NCBI RefSeq assembly: GCF_000235605.1
Contig: NC_016584.1
Location: 4,446,001 to 4,510,000, forward strand
DNA length: 64,000 nucleotides
DNA from: Desulfosporosinus orientis DSM 765
GTDB lineage: Bacteria > Bacillota > Desulfitobacteriia > Desulfitobacteriales > Desulfitobacteriaceae
Direction of reading: 5' to 3'
Both the position numbers and the translations under genes were made by a program. The notes under the pieces were generated by a model that saw only the letters and a list, made by a program, of their open reading frames with translations, made no database searches and was not told where the DNA came from. This document shows positions 26,343-35,416 of this stretch, piece by piece (positions within the stretch are counted from its first letter, which is position 1; each line of letters starts with the position of its first letter).

Positions 26343-27965
26343 TTAATCGGAAGAAACGACCGAATGATTAACCAAGGGAAGTACCAATGTAAAAACACTG
26401 CCTTTTTCAAGCGTGCTGGAAACTTCGATGCGCCCCCCATGAGTCTGCGCTATACCCAGGCTGACCGAAAGCCCTAATCCTGTACCTCTCATTTTCTCTT
26501 TTGTGGTAAAAAATAGATTGAAGATGTTATTTTTTATATTATCGGGAATACCGCATCCGTTATCGCTAACATTGACCATTATGACCGGTTCTTGACTCCA
26601 ATGGTCGCATTTCATTTCGGTACTGATTTCAATAACAGAGTTGCTTATTCCCTCTAGTGCATCCCGAGCATTCAATAGAAGATTAATGATAACTTGTTCT
26701 AGCTGCTGTTTATTGCCCATAATTGGTGGAATCGCGCTATTAAAACGCTCAATGATGTTGATGTTGCTCTTTTTAATTTGATAGGAGACAAGAGAGAGGC
26801 TGGCTTTAATCACTTCATGGATCAGGATCGGTTCAAAGGCATAACTATCCTGCCGGGAAAATGTCAAAAGGTTTTGAATAATGCGGTTGCAACGCTGACT
26901 GCAGCTCTTGATGTCTTGTAACAATTTTTCTGTTGTCTCGCAGCTCATTTTTTTTCTCGCTAGAAGTTCAGTATTGCCGATAATCGCTGTCAAGGGGCTG
27001 TTAAGTTCGTGAGCCACCCCAGCAGCCATTTCCCCAATTGCCGCGAATTTTGCAGATTGGAACAGCTGGCTTTCCATATTCCTTCTCGCAGTGATATCTT
27101 GTACATAAATGACCATATAATCGGGACGACCCTTTTCGTTGCTAACTGGATAGGCACTGATATTAAAAATGGTCTTATTGTCGCGTCCCATAACTTCTTG
27201 TACAGCTGGTCTGCCAGTTTTAAAGGCCGTAACCGATGGACAATATTTTTTTTGTCCTCCACAACAGGAAAACATTTTATAACAAACTTGATTAGTTTTT
27301 TCATTCGTGATTTCTTTTGATCTATTATGCCGAAGCACCACATAGCTTGGATTAATCAAAAAGAGCCTGTCGGGAACAGCTTGAAATGTCTGTTCCCACT
27401 CTGATTTAATGGACAGGACCTCGCTAAACAGGCGAGAGTTGTTGATACAAACTGCAAGCTGGTCGGCCATTTGCTCCACAAAAACAAAATCATTTTCCGA
27501 ATAGGCGAACGCTAATTTACTGCCAAAATTCAACGTGCCGATAACTTCATTTTTGACGAGAAGCGGAGCCATGATTGCTGACTTTATCCCTAATGACCGC
27601 AGAGTGCCATCTTCCATGTATCTATGGCTGTCATTCCATATATCCTGCCTGAGGAAGCAGCTTTTATCCTTAATGGCTTTCCAAGGTGCAGAGTTTTGAC
27701 GGGACAACTTCCAGCCAACTCCTAATTTTTTTTGCTCCTTGGGAACGCCTGACTTAATAATTAGCTGATCATTTTCCAAAAGGCAGAAACTCAATAAATC
27801 ATAGGGTAACACGCTTCGTAAAGGAGTAGCTACCTGCTCAATAATTTCCTCATAGGACATTTCCACATTAATGCTTTGAGCAATTTGATTTATGATAGCC
27901 AAACGGCTGTTTTGCCTCTTTAATTCTTCAATCACTGAATTGATACTTTCGTTTGGAGGTATCAT
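26343..27965 (-). CDS. sensor histidine kinase with GAF and PAS domains
   Basis: About 540 residues. A GAF domain covers roughly 10-180 (LGIKSAIMAPLLVKNEVIGTLNFG), a PAS domain roughly 190-300, then the H-box AAGVAHELNSPLTAIIGN and an ATPase domain (NLLLNARDAL, DNGCGIP, GTGLGLS). No membrane segment is seen after the chosen start, so it is a cytosolic sensor. The PAS domain carries a cysteine group CYKMFSCCGGQKKYC that could bind a metal or respond to redox state. The ATG at 27965 has GGAGATGG upstream; the longer frame to 28025 lacks a ribosome site. Confidence 0.88.
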   Translation of the reverse strand: MIPPNESINSVIEELKRQNSRLAIINQIAQSINVEMSYEEIIEQVATPLRSVLPYDLLSFCLLENDQLIIKSGVPKEQKKLGVGWKLSRQNSAPWKAIKDKSCFLRQDIWNDSHRYMEDGTLRSLGIKSAIMAPLLVKNEVIGTLNFGSKLAFAYSENDFVFVEQMADQLAVCINNSRLFSEVLSIKSEWEQTFQAVPDRLFLINPSYVVLRHNRSKEITNEKTNQVCYKMFSCCGGQKKYCPSVTAFKTGRPAVQEVMGRDNKTIFNISAYPVSNEKGRPDYMVIYVQDITARRNMESQLFQSAKFAAIGEMAAGVAHELNSPLTAIIGNTELLARKKMSCETTEKLLQDIKSCSQRCNRIIQNLLTFSRQDSYAFEPILIHEVIKASLSLVSYQIKKSNINIIERFNSAIPPIMGNKQQLEQVIINLLLNARDALEGISNSVIEISTEMKCDHWSQEPVIMVNVSDNGCGIPDNIKNNIFNLFFTTKEKMRGTGLGLSVSLGIAQTHGGRIEVSSTLEKGSVFTLVLPLVNHSVVSSD

Positions 27966-28096
27966 TTTTCCATCTCCAGTAATTATAAATATTAGCATTA
28001 TAGTATCAAAAATAATCTTCTTCATTTGCTGGTATTCGATTAATTTATTAAGATCCCTGCTACCCAGTTAGAAAAAAAGAACCCATTGATACCCAA

Positions 28097-28177
28097 CTAA
28101 TAACCCGCTGCGGCAAAATGGTCCAGATGATAATGCGTAATGTAAATCGTATTTATTTCTTGTTGCATATTTGGCAT
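28097..28177 (-). pseudogene. fragment of a metallo-beta-lactamase-fold gene
   Basis: 27 codons encode NTIYITHYHLDHFAAAGY before a stop. T-H-x-H-x-D-H is the zinc-binding signature of metallo-beta-lactamase-fold hydrolases, whose full length exceeds 200 residues. Nothing of the rest is present. Confidence 0.5.
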
Positions 28178-28235
28178 TAAAGAACCATAATTAAATATAG
28201 ATGACCACTATCTAATTTATAATGGAGTTGATCCT

Positions 28236-28844
28236 ATGAATAAACAAGAATCGAAACGTCATTATCAAAGTGCTCTACGGAACCAACAACGTGAACTTAC
28301 CCGAACCCAAATCATGAATGCCTTAGCAGAGATTATTAACGAAGGGCGTATTCTTACTTTCAGTATGAAAGAAGTAGCGGATCGAGCCGGTGTTTCGTAT
28401 GGCACCGTATATCAGCATTTTCCAACACGAGAATCTCTTTTAGAAGCACTATATGAATCTGCAGCAGGAATTGTGGGGCAGAATCTGACACTAAAATCAC
28501 TAAACATCGAGCAACTGCCGGAAGTGACGAAAAAAACAGTCGAAGTCTTTGAAGAACATTCGACGATTCTGCAAGCATTTACCGTAGCACTAGCTATTCA
28601 AAATATTCAACCTCGGAGCAGACGTGAGCGAGATCAGAAGTACATAGAATTGATTATTGAACGTATTCCAGATATACCGGCTGATGTGGCAAAACAACGG
28701 GCAGCTATACTTTCTCATCTTCATAGTTCATTGACATGGAATACGCTTCGGCAACGTTTTGAACTGAATGCAAATCAAACTGCAAACGCTTTAGAATGGG
28801 CATTACAGGCACTTATCGAGAACTTAAGTGCCCAAAACCAATAA
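28236..28844 (+). CDS. TetR family transcriptional regulator
   Basis: 202 residues. The N-terminal HTH reads RTQIMNALAEIINEGRILTF, then SMKEVADRAGVSYGTVYQHF. A C-terminal TetR-type ligand domain follows. The gene lies 48 bases ahead of the rifampin-phosphotransferase-like gene in the same direction, so it is probably that gene's local regulator. GGAG lies eight bases before the ATG. The pair is AT-rich and reads in the opposite direction to its surroundings, which fits acquisition. Confidence 0.85.
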   Translation: MNKQESKRHYQSALRNQQRELTRTQIMNALAEIINEGRILTFSMKEVADRAGVSYGTVYQHFPTRESLLEALYESAAGIVGQNLTLKSLNIEQLPEVTKKTVEVFEEHSTILQAFTVALAIQNIQPRSRRERDQKYIELIIERIPDIPADVAKQRAAILSHLHSSLTWNTLRQRFELNANQTANALEWALQALIENLSAQNQ

Positions 28845-28892
28845 TTCGGAAAAAGTAGAAAAACAAAAGATATTTAAAGAGGAGAAAAGTGC

Positions 28893-31286
28893 ATGACCCA
28901 TGTGTATATGTTCAATGAATTAAGCGTTGAAAAACGGCACCTTGCAGGAGGAAAAGGCGGAACTTTAGCCTTTCTTTTTCAAAAAGGATATGTAGTGCCG
29001 AATGGCTTTGTAATACTTCCATCTGCGTATAAACAAGATGAGTTAACGCCAGAGGCATGGAAACAAATCAAGGATTGCCTTGCAGCCTTGCGCAAGGACT
29101 GTGGGGATGCATCCTTTGCTGTACGTTCTTCGGGCCTTGCCGAAGATTCAATCGCAGCTTCTTTTGCCGGTCAGTTTGACACTGTACTTAACCTACACCT
29201 TGATGATGAAATCAAAGAAGGTATTGAAACGGTACGCCACTCGCGATATAGCAAAGAAGTGCAAAGTTATAGCGATGTCAAAGGAATTGATGGTTGCCAT
29301 GACATGTCAGTCGTTGTACAAATTATGGTTCAAGCAGAGATATCAGGTGTTTTGTTTACGGCGAATCCTGTAACGGTCAATCGCCATGAAATGTCAGGGA
29401 ATTTTGTTTTTGGATTAGGAGAAGACCTTGTTTCGGGAAAAGTGAATCCATATACATTTACATTAGATCGAACACGGTCTATTCAAACAGTACCAAAAGA
29501 ACTTGAACGATTTGCTCATCAATTACTGAATCTTGGCAAACAGTTAGAAAAAGAACTGAAATGCCCACAGGATATCGAATGGGCCATTGCTGATAAGAGG
29601 CTTTATGTCTTGCAATCTCGACCAATTACTACGCTGATTGGCTATAATCCAACGACAGGGGAATGGAATGATAGCGCAACAGGAAATTTCCTTTGGTCAA
29701 ATGTTAATTTTGGCGAGGCGATTCCCGAAGTGATGACACCGCTGACTTGGACTGTGCAACGTGAGATTTATGAGTCGTGGGCACTTCTTCCGGGATACCC
29801 TTCCTCCGGAAACATCGGGGGAAGAATTTATCTAAACTTAAGTATCTATGCCTCCATTTTCCATAGCTTAAGACGAAGTAAAGACCATATTTTACGTTTT
29901 CTTGAAGGATTGTTATATACACAACTTCCCGAAGGCGTTGATATTCCAATTATCAAACTGCCCAAATTATCAATGTTACTGGCAATGTGTAATTTGGTAA
30001 AAATGGTCTATAAACAAAGGCAGGCTCAAAAAACAGTATCAACATTTTTAAAATCCAATGCGCAGTATTGTGAGCGGATGCAAGCAAAGATTAAGGCGAG
30101 CCCAACTAACAACGATCTCAGTTTATTATGGCAACGTGAACTATTACCTCATCTCAAAAATACAGTTTGGTTCGTAATGAGCAGTGTAACTCAATTCTCT
30201 AATAATGCGATGAAATTACGTCGTGAAATGACAGAATTAGTTGGTGCCGATGATGCCGATAGGCTAATTTCCGGATTAAGCAGCAGTATAAGCATAGATG
30301 TCGATTCTGAGTTGCTCGAGAGTTTAGGACCGGTTCTCGGTATATCTAAAATTGCAGCAGGGCAGATTAGCCGAACGGATTATTTAAGGCGTTACGGACA
30401 TCGAGGACCGAATGAATTTGAATTATCTGTTCCACGTCCAGCAGAAGATGCAAATTGGTTTGATGATCAGCTAAATCAATTTGACACAGCGCCGATTGAC
30501 GTAGAGGCCATATTACGTAAAAGGCAATCGGAGTTTGAGATCACTTGGAGCCGTTTTGAAACAGAGTATCCCCGAAAGGCAAAGAGTAAGCTTGGCCAAA
30601 TTAAAAAAATCGCGGCAAAGGGTCGGATACGTGAAGCTGTACGCTCTGAGTATGTACGCGATCGTTGGTTAGCTCGATGTATTGCACTTCGGGCTGGAGA
30701 ATTGACAGGACTTGGAGAGGATATTTTCTTCTTGACCATTAATGAACTAATGGATGTTCTTTCCGGTGATCAACATGTCCTAAAATTTATCTCTGCTCGC
30801 AAGCTTACCTATCAAAAATATTGTGCATTACCTGCTTACCCTTCTGTGATAAGTGGGCGTTTTGATCCCTATGAGTGGACTTTAAATCCTAATCGAAGAA
30901 ATGATTTTTTTGATGCAAAGTCAAGTAATGTTAAAACAAATGTTGAAGAGCCAAATACGAATACCATTGTTGGTTCACCTGGATCGGCCGGCCGTTTAGA
31001 AGGAATTGTGCGCTGTTTAAAAAGTATTGCGGAAGGAGATCAACTCCAAAAGGGCGAAATTCTTGTGACATCTCAAACTGATATTGCGTGGACACCACTT
31101 TTCCCTCGCGCGTGTGCGATAATTACTGATGTAGGGGCCCCGCTCTCCCATGCCGCTGTGATTGCGCGTGAATTAGGGATTCCTGCAGTTTTGGGCTGTG
31201 GTAATGCAATGATGAGATTAAAAACGGGGGATCGTGTGCTAGTAGATGGTGGGAGAGGTATTGTAGTTATCTTAGGTAACGATTAA
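28893..31286 (+). CDS. PEP-synthase-like dikinase resembling rifampin phosphotransferase
   Basis: 797 residues. The N-terminal ATP-grasp (PPDK_N) domain holds LAGGKGGTLAFLFQKGYVVP, SFAVRSSGLAEDSIAASFAG and QDIEWAIADKRLYVLQSRPI. A large middle region begins GEWNDSATGNFLWSNVNFGE. The C-terminal swivelling domain has GAPLSHAAVIARELGIPAVLG with the phospho-accepting His, and ends in DRVLVDGGRGIVVIL. No PEP-binding TIM barrel is present, so it is not PEP synthase itself. This order (ATP, substrate, His domain) is that of Rph, which inactivates rifamycins, but the middle domain decides the substrate and I cannot verify it. A strong GAGGAG site precedes the ATG. Confidence 0.75.
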   Translation: MTHVYMFNELSVEKRHLAGGKGGTLAFLFQKGYVVPNGFVILPSAYKQDELTPEAWKQIKDCLAALRKDCGDASFAVRSSGLAEDSIAASFAGQFDTVLNLHLDDEIKEGIETVRHSRYSKEVQSYSDVKGIDGCHDMSVVVQIMVQAEISGVLFTANPVTVNRHEMSGNFVFGLGEDLVSGKVNPYTFTLDRTRSIQTVPKELERFAHQLLNLGKQLEKELKCPQDIEWAIADKRLYVLQSRPITTLIGYNPTTGEWNDSATGNFLWSNVNFGEAIPEVMTPLTWTVQREIYESWALLPGYPSSGNIGGRIYLNLSIYASIFHSLRRSKDHILRFLEGLLYTQLPEGVDIPIIKLPKLSMLLAMCNLVKMVYKQRQAQKTVSTFLKSNAQYCERMQAKIKASPTNNDLSLLWQRELLPHLKNTVWFVMSSVTQFSNNAMKLRREMTELVGADDADRLISGLSSSISIDVDSELLESLGPVLGISKIAAGQISRTDYLRRYGHRGPNEFELSVPRPAEDANWFDDQLNQFDTAPIDVEAILRKRQSEFEITWSRFETEYPRKAKSKLGQIKKIAAKGRIREAVRSEYVRDRWLARCIALRAGELTGLGEDIFFLTINELMDVLSGDQHVLKFISARKLTYQKYCALPAYPSVISGRFDPYEWTLNPNRRNDFFDAKSSNVKTNVEEPNTNTIVGSPGSAGRLEGIVRCLKSIAEGDQLQKGEILVTSQTDIAWTPLFPRACAIITDVGAPLSHAAVIARELGIPAVLGCGNAMMRLKTGDRVLVDGGRGIVVILGND

Positions 31287-31299
31287 AAAAACGCTTTAG

Positions 31300-31425
31300 T
31301 TACAAATGCTCCAACTGCCCGCCAAAGCCACGAATCAGCTCGTAGTCCTGGTCATCGAGGAGTTGATTGATCCGTTCTTTGTCCGCATTATAGCGTAATC
31401 TTCCAGACAAAATGATGAAACCAAT
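31300..31425 (-). pseudogene. C-terminal gene fragment, family not recognised
   Basis: The reverse strand reads GRLRYNADKERINQLLDDQD then YELIRGFGGQLEHL and a stop, running upstream into the hairpin repeat without a start. It is protein-like, but I cannot name the family. With the repeat and the ferredoxin and IS91 remnants it fills the 31287-32199 gap. Confidence 0.35.
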
Positions 31426-31481
31426 CCCTGACTATTCCAGGGCTCAGGCCGCCTCATAACACGAGGCAGCCTGATTTGTTC
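31426..31481. repeat. dispersed GC-rich hairpin repeat, copy C
   Basis: CCCTGACTATTCCAGGG followed by CTCAGGCCGCCTC, an ATAACAC loop, and GAGGCAGCCTGATTTGTTC. Near-identical to copies at 9209 and 11981. Confidence 0.65.
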
Positions 31482-31493
31482 TACTATCCTTAT

Positions 31494-31700
31494 TTAATTA
31501 TTTGCCGTGATAATTTCTTTTAATGTAACATTTCCATTTAAATAGCGCGCATTTGGATTACTTTCTTTTTTTAATCGGATTGCCTTTTGCGGACAAAGGT
31601 TTATACACGCAAGACAAAATTCGCAATTCCCCCCATATGCTGGTTTAAGCTCATTGAGTTTTATATTGTTACGCGGGCAAACCTTTACACACGTTCCGCA
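31494..31700 (-). pseudogene. 5'-truncated EFR1-type ferredoxin gene
   Basis: The reverse strand reads CGTCVKVCPRNNIKLNEL, then NCEFCLACINLCPQKAIRL and a tail to ITANN-stop. These are two 4Fe-4S motifs, as at the C-terminus of EFR1-family (flavodoxin plus ferredoxin) proteins. A stop codon lies directly upstream and the flavodoxin part is missing. The break coincides with the end of the IS91-type remnant, so the insertion probably cut the gene. Confidence 0.6.
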
Positions 31701-32152
31701 TCACTGCATTGTCCCCGGTGGTGGATTATCTTCCCTCGGGAAATGGGTGAACAGCAGAAAGAAATTCTTCATTCCAGTTAAAGTTCTATCTTGAAAAAGA
31801 TACGGTCTCCTTTAAATGGCGGGATTATAAGGATAACAGCCAGCAAAAGGTGATGATTCTTTCCGCAGAAGAGTTTATTCGCAGATTCCTTATTCATATT
31901 TTGCCGAGTGGCTTCATGAAAATTAGACACTACGGCTTGCTCGGAAATCGTAATAAGACTACAAAGTTAAAACTTTGTAAACAGCTTACCCAGACTCTAT
32001 TAACCAGAGAGAAGCTCTCAACCCTCCAACTTATTGAAAAACTCATCGGAAGAGAATTGAGTAAATGCCCTAGATGCGGCTCAGAAAAACCCAGACGTTT
32101 TATGAGTATAGGCAAATCTCCCCCTGTTTCTATTCAAACTGCATGCATTTAA
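31700..32152 (+). pseudogene. IS91-family transposase remnant
   Basis: Two frames join: HCIVPGGGLSSLGKWVNSRK with FFIPVKVLS, then (from 31784) FYLEKDTVSFKWRDYKD, AEEFIRRFLIHILPSGFMKI and RHYGLLGNRNKTTKL. These are consecutive parts of IS91/ISCR-type Y2 rolling-circle transposases. The N-terminal zinc finger and catalytic tyrosines are missing, and residues between the two parts are deleted. It is dead, but records transposon activity next to the Rph-like island. Confidence 0.65.
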
Positions 32153-32199
32153 AAAATTGCCCTGTTATGGGGAGGGGGAAGCTATCAAACACCCAACAA

Positions 32200-32874
32200 T
32201 CATTCTTTTACCCACTTGGCGACCATAAAACCAGGGTTCGTATTTTTCTGCATTTCCATTGTTAAAGCTCGTTCTATCGAAGACACCTCAGGCGGAAAAT
32301 AAAGTGCTTTACCAATTTCAAGCCTTCCGCCTACCTTCCATTGACGAATTTCGGATTCCGTATAAAACCGTGCATGGGCGAATACAGATTCAGGTTTTGC
32401 AATAGCTTTCCTGCGATAGAACTCGCTCCAGGGAGATTCTCCTGCAATCACCCCAATTACCAAACATCCTTTAGACTCTAAATGCTCGAATAATCCAGCT
32501 AAGGTTTCCTCCGGATTTGGAATAAACTCAAAAGCACTCATTGAAAGAATACCATAATACTGCTCAAGTTGATTCATAATTCGAGTGATATCCCCATTGA
32601 TCCATTTCACCTGATACCCCATGTCCATAATTTTCTCTCGAGCTCGTGCCATCATTTTTTCAGATATATCAACGGCCGTGATAACATAACCCTGTTCTGC
32701 TAACATAGTCGTGTATTGTCCGGTTCCACACCCGATTTCTAACAACTTGAGACCGGATGGTTGAAAGAGCTGAACAGCCAGATCACGCTCCACTTGATCG
32801 GCTGCTCGTCCAATTTCCGTTCTGTACCAGTTATCATATTCATCAGCAATAGCATCAAAGAGTTCAATCGTCAT
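32200..32874 (-). CDS. class I SAM-dependent methyltransferase
   Basis: About 224 residues. LKLLEIGCGTGQYTTMLAEQ is the SAM-binding motif I; VITAVDISEKMM and WINGDITRIMN follow, giving a Methyltransf_11/25 pattern. The substrate is unknown. It is the last gene of the lipoyl operon, 38 bases after the LipS2-like gene, so it may act on a related cofactor or be a passenger. The ATG at 32874 has GGGGAG seven bases upstream. Confidence 0.8.
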   Translation of the reverse strand: MTIELFDAIADEYDNWYRTEIGRAADQVERDLAVQLFQPSGLKLLEIGCGTGQYTTMLAEQGYVITAVDISEKMMARAREKIMDMGYQVKWINGDITRIMNQLEQYYGILSMSAFEFIPNPEETLAGLFEHLESKGCLVIGVIAGESPWSEFYRRKAIAKPESVFAHARFYTESEIRQWKVGGRLEIGKALYFPPEVSSIERALTMEMQKNTNPGFMVAKWVKE

Positions 32875-32912
32875 CAACTTGCTCCCCTCTATTTAGTTCT
32901 TTCTCCTTTTTC

Positions 32913-33899
32913 CTACAGTCCACCACAGCACATCTCACTCATGACAGGTTTCAACCCCCACGCTAAGGCTAAATCTATGGTTTCATCGAGGGGAAAGGCC
33001 AAGGTGTTAATTCCCGCTGCAATAAGCCCTCTCTCCAACCAAGCCTTCTGAGTGCAGGGTCGAGCACAACCAAAACTTAGTTTTAGCGAAGGATTCAAGA
33101 GACGAGTTTGAGCGGTGATCCTGACAATCTCAGCCGGATCCGGTCCCCTGACTCCGCCCATCGGAGAACCCGGCACGGCTCGTAAAGCAACCAACACCAA
33201 CGTTTCCAGAGGATAGTCACTTAACGTTTGAATGAGATTTTCTTCTCCCATGATTTTCCCATAGTTTAAGCCGAGAACCACATGCGGGACGACATCCAAA
33301 TCCTCGGCTAGCAGAGTTTCTAAAGCATTTATAAAGGCACTAGGCTTACGGTCAAGATGATAAACCCTGCGAATTGTATCTGCATCACCAATCATATCTA
33401 AAAAAACCTTATCAACTCCAGCCCGTTTTAACCCAACTGCTGTTTCTTTATCTGCTAAGCCCGTATGCACATGAATCGTAAAGTCTAAGGATTTTAGATA
33501 AGTAACAACCGTCAAAAAAGGCTTAAGGGGGACTTGCCCCTCACGATCACATCCTCCTGTTATAAGAAGTCCGGTAACGCCTTTTTTTTGCAGGGTAATT
33601 CCCAGTTCCTGTAGTTTTTCAGGGTTTAGAGCTGGAATCATTCCATTCAGCATTATCCCCTGACAATGGTCACATTGAAGAGCACAAGACATTCCTGTGA
33701 TACTCACATTGAGAAATCGTCCCGAATTGCTAAAATACTTTCCATCATAGTGCCTCCCGCCGGGAACTGCAAAGTGGATCAAATCAGGAAATGTTTTTCG
33801 GCGTAAATTCCAGGCTTCCTTCAGCAGATCCGATAAGTTTGCGTTCTGATCAGATTCCGACCAGAACAGGTCATCCCTCGAATTCAAATTGTTCAACAC
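32913..33899 (-). CDS. lipS2: radical SAM protein resembling LipS2 (alternative lipoyl synthase subunit)
   Basis: About 328 residues from GTG 33899, or 324 from TTG 33887. SCALQCDHCQG is the CxxxCxxC radical-SAM cluster motif; GLLITGGCDREGQVPLKPF and the C-terminal FGCARPCTQKAW and SEMCCGGL give extra cysteines for an auxiliary cluster. A longer frame (ATG 34091) would overlap the preceding gene by over 200 bases with non-homologous sequence. GGAGGG at 33904-33899 supports the GTG/TTG region. The tandem pair of radical-SAM genes beside GcvH-like, LplA-like and LipT-like genes matches LipS1/LipS2, which together insert two sulfurs into octanoyl-proteins. The assignment rests on context and motifs. 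Confidence 0.65.
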   Translation of the reverse strand: MLNNLNSRDDLFWSESDQNANLSDLLKEAWNLRRKTFPDLIHFAVPGGRHYDGKYFSNSGRFLNVSITGMSCALQCDHCQGIMLNGMIPALNPEKLQELGITLQKKGVTGLLITGGCDREGQVPLKPFLTVVTYLKSLDFTIHVHTGLADKETAVGLKRAGVDKVFLDMIGDADTIRRVYHLDRKPSAFINALETLLAEDLDVVPHVVLGLNYGKIMGEENLIQTLSDYPLETLVLVALRAVPGSPMGGVRGPDPAEIVRITAQTRLLNPSLKLSFGCARPCTQKAWLERGLIAAGINTLAFPLDETIDLALAWGLKPVMSEMCCGGL

Positions 33900-34953
33900 C
33901 CTCCATAAGTCCGGCGTAGAGTTCACCCCTGATCTGCTCCACATCTTGCCTATTGGGGGCAAAAGGATAATTGGCCAAGATAATACCGGGGCGTTCATTG
34001 CCGTAAGGCCGATTGCAAGCGGTCTCTCCATCCTTGCCAGGACAGCCGGACGTGCGGAAAGGTTGACCGGAAGCAACAAAAGGTTCAACATTTATGCCAA
34101 AATCATATACTTGTTCAAAGCTGTTAAAGCCCATAATTTCGGCACTCGCCATATCATTCATAATTAGAAAACGGGCTAATTGCATCCGACGGTATTGACC
34201 AAGAGAGGGGGCTGCTTTCTCAGCCAGAGCACTCCCCGGTTCAGGATAAAACGAAAAGAGGTGGGCCACTGCACCCAAGTCGTGGATTCGCTGAAACGCC
34301 ATGACCATCTCGCGTTCACTTTCTCCCAAACCAACAATGAGATGAGCACTGACCTGACCTTGACCAAAAACAGCAACACCCTTGCTTAATATCTCCCAGT
34401 AATGCTCCCAGCGATGAGGTCCCCGTACACCTTTTCCTCGGTATTTCTCGAAAATTTCTGCAGTCGCCGTATCAATCGACACTCCAAGCTGATCGGCCCC
34501 GGCCTCTTTGAGTTTATGCAGGTCTTCCGTCTTATGGATCAGCGTTGGGGCGCAAAGAATACTAATCGGTAAATTGACTTCCCTGTGTAAGCGGGCAATG
34601 AGATTTAATGAATCCTCCATGGCCCGCTTATGGGTAATCATGGATAAGCAAATTCGCTGCAAAGAGTTTTGATATTGTTTTGTCCGTTCAAGAATGAGAT
34701 CAAAGGAATAGGTGGGCCAAGCAACTCGAATGAAGGTTGTTCCTTTAGTTTTTTCAGAACGTTTTTGTTCCAAACCACAATAAGCACAGCGTCCCTGACA
34801 GCCCTCTTGATAAGTCAGGAGCAAGTTTAAACAGGTAAGCTTGGCATCCCGATAAAAAATACCGCCTTTTAAACCGAGGGTCATCGCGGCAGCAAGACTT
34901 GTTTGGATAACTTCCGGACTTTCACTTTGAGAACAAGCGTGAGTATTAGACAT
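33871..34953 (-). CDS. lipS1: radical SAM protein resembling LipS1 (alternative lipoyl synthase subunit)
   Basis: About 360 residues. EGCQGRCAYCGLEQ is the CxxxCxxC motif, followed by a BioB-like barrel (LGVSIDTATAEIFEKYRGKG, HLIVGLGESEREMVMA). The C-terminal SGCPGKDGETACNRPYGNER supplies further cysteines. This fits LipS1, partner of LipS2; both differ from canonical LipA, which also occurs in this operon as a fusion. It overlaps the second GcvH-like gene by about eight bases and the LipS2-like gene by up to 29, so the four genes are translationally linked. Confidence 0.65.
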   Translation of the reverse strand: MSNTHACSQSESPEVIQTSLAAAMTLGLKGGIFYRDAKLTCLNLLLTYQEGCQGRCAYCGLEQKRSEKTKGTTFIRVAWPTYSFDLILERTKQYQNSLQRICLSMITHKRAMEDSLNLIARLHREVNLPISILCAPTLIHKTEDLHKLKEAGADQLGVSIDTATAEIFEKYRGKGVRGPHRWEHYWEILSKGVAVFGQGQVSAHLIVGLGESEREMVMAFQRIHDLGAVAHLFSFYPEPGSALAEKAAPSLGQYRRMQLARFLIMNDMASAEIMGFNSFEQVYDFGINVEPFVASGQPFRTSGCPGKDGETACNRPYGNERPGIILANYPFAPNRQDVEQIRGELYAGLMEGVEQFEFEG

Positions 34954-35380
34954 CACAGGCCTTCTCCCTTTCTAACTCCCTGTCTAACCAGACCTTAAGC
35001 TGCTCCACGGACATCAGCAATTGCCCTTCAAACAAATGAGTTTTCATTTTAAAAAGCCAGCCTTGCCCATAGGGATCTTGATTAATCAAGCGGGTGTTTG
35101 CCAGCACCTCCGCGTTCACCGCGCAGATTTCCCCTGTCTGAGGAGCATAAAAACGCCCGACCCATTTTCCCGTTTCCAGAGAACCTACAGCCTCGCCTGC
35201 CTTCACTTGAGCACCGGCTTCCGGCAGACTCAAGTATAAAATATCTCCCCTAGTGTATTGACCATAGTCAGTCAAGCCAACGGTAACCGTTTCATCCTCA
35301 CGTTTGAGCCACTGATGATGATCATCATAGAGCAATTCTTCCGGGAAATCCCACTCTCCGATCTTCATATCTTCACCCAC
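34946..35380 (-). CDS. GcvH-like lipoyl carrier protein 2 (LbpA-like)
   Basis: 144 residues from GTG 35380, or 140 from ATG 35368. The fold is that of glycine-cleavage H protein: LYDDHHQWLKREDETVTVGL, GDILYLSLPEAGAQVKAGEA, then SLETGKWVGRFYAP, where the lysine of ETGKW is the expected lipoylation site. The surroundings of that lysine differ from true GcvH (ESVKA) and resemble the LbpA lipoate-binding proteins of sHdr sulfur-oxidation systems. No gcvT or gcvP is in the window, so a role in glycine cleavage is unlikely. It probably carries lipoyl between E2 and the FAD/CCG enzymes. Confidence 0.75.
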   Translation of the reverse strand: MGEDMKIGEWDFPEELLYDDHHQWLKREDETVTVGLTDYGQYTRGDILYLSLPEAGAQVKAGEAVGSLETGKWVGRFYAPQTGEICAVNAEVLANTRLINQDPYGQGWLFKMKTHLFEGQLLMSVEQLKVWLDRELEREKACDV

Positions 35381-35416
35381 TCTCTCATTATATTCCTATT
35401 TCAATAGCGAATTATC

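Noticed and set aside
31587-31781. Plus-strand 64-residue frame
   Set aside because: Antisense to the truncated ferredoxin remnant, which explains the sequence on the other strand.
32913-34953. Biotin synthase pair
   Set aside because: The radical-SAM barrels resemble BioB, but no other biotin gene is near and the C-terminal cysteine motifs and lipoyl neighbours fit LipS1/LipS2 better.
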